Of a stretch of DNA of 12,051 bases, positions 11,489-12,051 are shown piece after piece (position 1 is the stretch's first letter; the number at the start of each line of letters is the position of its first letter). The DNA lies in the NCBI GenBank assembly GCA_035690425.1, contig DASSKO010000134.1, positions 1-12,051 on the forward strand. The letters are read 5' to 3'. Source of the stretch: DASSKO01 sp035690425. GTDB taxonomy: Bacteria > Actinomycetota > Actinomycetes > Propionibacteriales > Nocardioidaceae. The translations under genes were made by a program, and so were the position numbers. The notes below the pieces were generated by a model. That model saw nothing but the letters and a program-made list of their open reading frames with translations. It was not told the origin of the DNA and did not search any database.

Positions 11489-12051
11489 CCCCCGTCGGCT
11501 CCGGGAAGCGCGTCGAGGTAGGCGGCGATCCGGTCGTCCGGCCAGCCGAACGCCTCCCGCAGCCCCTGGGACAGCACATGCTGGTACGCCGGAGCCGGCG
11601 GCGCCAGCAGATGCTCGTGCCGCTCGGGCGCGGTGAACGTCAGCATCGGCAGTCCGTCGCGCTCACCGAGGAGCAGGATCGTCTCGTAGCGGCCGGGTCC
11701 CAGCGCGATGCGCCCGTGCTCGAGCACTCCGGACAGGTCGTGGTCGACGTCGGGGTCGCGGTGCATCTCCTGAGAGGCGATGTCGGCGAACTGCTCGGCG
11801 GTCACCAGGTAGGCGCGTGCCGCCGTCCGACCGGCTGTGTCGGGATCGTAGAACGCCACCCCGCCGCCCCAGGTGGGCGACGAGCCCGCGAAGTAGACGG
11901 TGCCGGGCAGCTCGACCCCCACGGCCCTCTTGGCGGGGGTGGCGTCACGGGCGCCCGGGTTGACGTGCGCCGCCCCGGGCAGGGCGCCACCCTCGAGGTA
12001 GCACGCGAACCGCGCGGCCGCCATGTTGGATCCGTAGCTGACGTACCAGAC
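11473..12051 (-). CDS. Gamma-glutamylcyclotransferase-fold protein (5' end outside window)
   Basis: The reading frame is open from the right edge and continues upstream of the first ATG at 12024 with WYVSYGSN, so the real start lies beyond the window. At least 192 residues are present. YGSNM at the N-terminus is the ligand-binding loop motif of the gamma-glutamylcyclotransferase (AIG2-like) fold. RFACYLEGG, VYFAGSSPTWGGGVAFYDPD, RTAARAYLVTAEQF and ASQEMHRDPD follow. The Glu in SQEMH is a candidate for the catalytic acid. Streptomyces homologues are often labelled histone deacetylase, which the motifs do not support. The reaction is unknown; cyclisation of a gamma-glutamyl amine is a guess from the fold. 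The stop lies inside the last codons of the convergent deaminase gene (11473-11488 shared). Confidence 0.85.
   Translation of the reverse strand, partial: VWYVSYGSNMAAARFACYLEGGALPGAAHVNPGARDATPAKRAVGVELPGTVYFAGSSPTWGGGVAFYDPDTAGRTAARAYLVTAEQFADIASQEMHRDPDVDHDLSGVLEHGRIALGPGRYETILLLGERDGLPMLTFTAPERHEHLLAPPAPAYQHVLSQGLREAFGWPDDRIAAYLDALPGADGGQPRS

Overview
The window is high-GC, gene-dense DNA from an actinomycete, most likely Nocardioidaceae or a close relative. This rests on strong G/C third-position bias, frequent GTG starts, TANNNT -10 boxes directly in front of start codons, and a gene order typical of Actinobacteria. The genus assignment is inference. I see no rRNA, tRNA, CRISPR array, insertion sequence or integrase, and no gene-free stretch longer than about 230 bases.

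Left part (1-4545, all minus strand, transcribed right to left). A UDPGP-type UTP-glucose-1-phosphate uridylyltransferase heads a tightly packed operon. It is followed by a MoeA/gephyrin-like protein, moaC, a MoaB/Mog-type protein and a RimJ-like GNAT acetyltransferase. Successive genes overlap by 4 nt or are separated by 1 or 11 nt. After 113 bp comes the first part of sepX (glpR), cut by the window edge. In Corynebacterium a MoeA-like protein, Glp, and its membrane receptor GlpR (SepX in Streptomyces) act with FtsZ in cell division. The MoeA-like gene here is therefore probably Glp, although it sits next to true molybdenum-cofactor genes.

Middle (4546-9052). A 97-bp divergent promoter region separates the operon from 5-formyltetrahydrofolate cyclo-ligase (plus). 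An 81-bp convergent gap with short repeats follows, then a membrane-anchored penicillin-acylase-family Ntn hydrolase (minus). Next, on the plus strand, are a small FmdB-type zinc-ribbon protein with a serine-rich tail (resembling mycobacterial Ruc) and an SAF-domain, CpaB-like membrane protein.

Right part (9085-12051). An atypical SDR/epimerase and a coupled 63-residue charged protein lie on the minus strand. They are divergent, across 230 bp, from an adenosine-deaminase-family gene. That gene overlaps by 16 bp, tail to tail, with a gene for a gamma-glutamylcyclotransferase-fold protein that runs off the right edge.

A recurring feature is the lack of a Shine-Dalgarno sequence together with a -10-like hexamer 6-8 nt before the start codon in six genes, consistent with leaderless transcripts. 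I do not see a clearly new multi-gene system. The points most worth following are the Glp/SepX pair inside a cofactor operon, the eukaryote-like UDP-glucose pyrophosphorylase in the place usually held by galU, a small intergenic repeat family, and the atypical active sites of the SDR and the deaminase.
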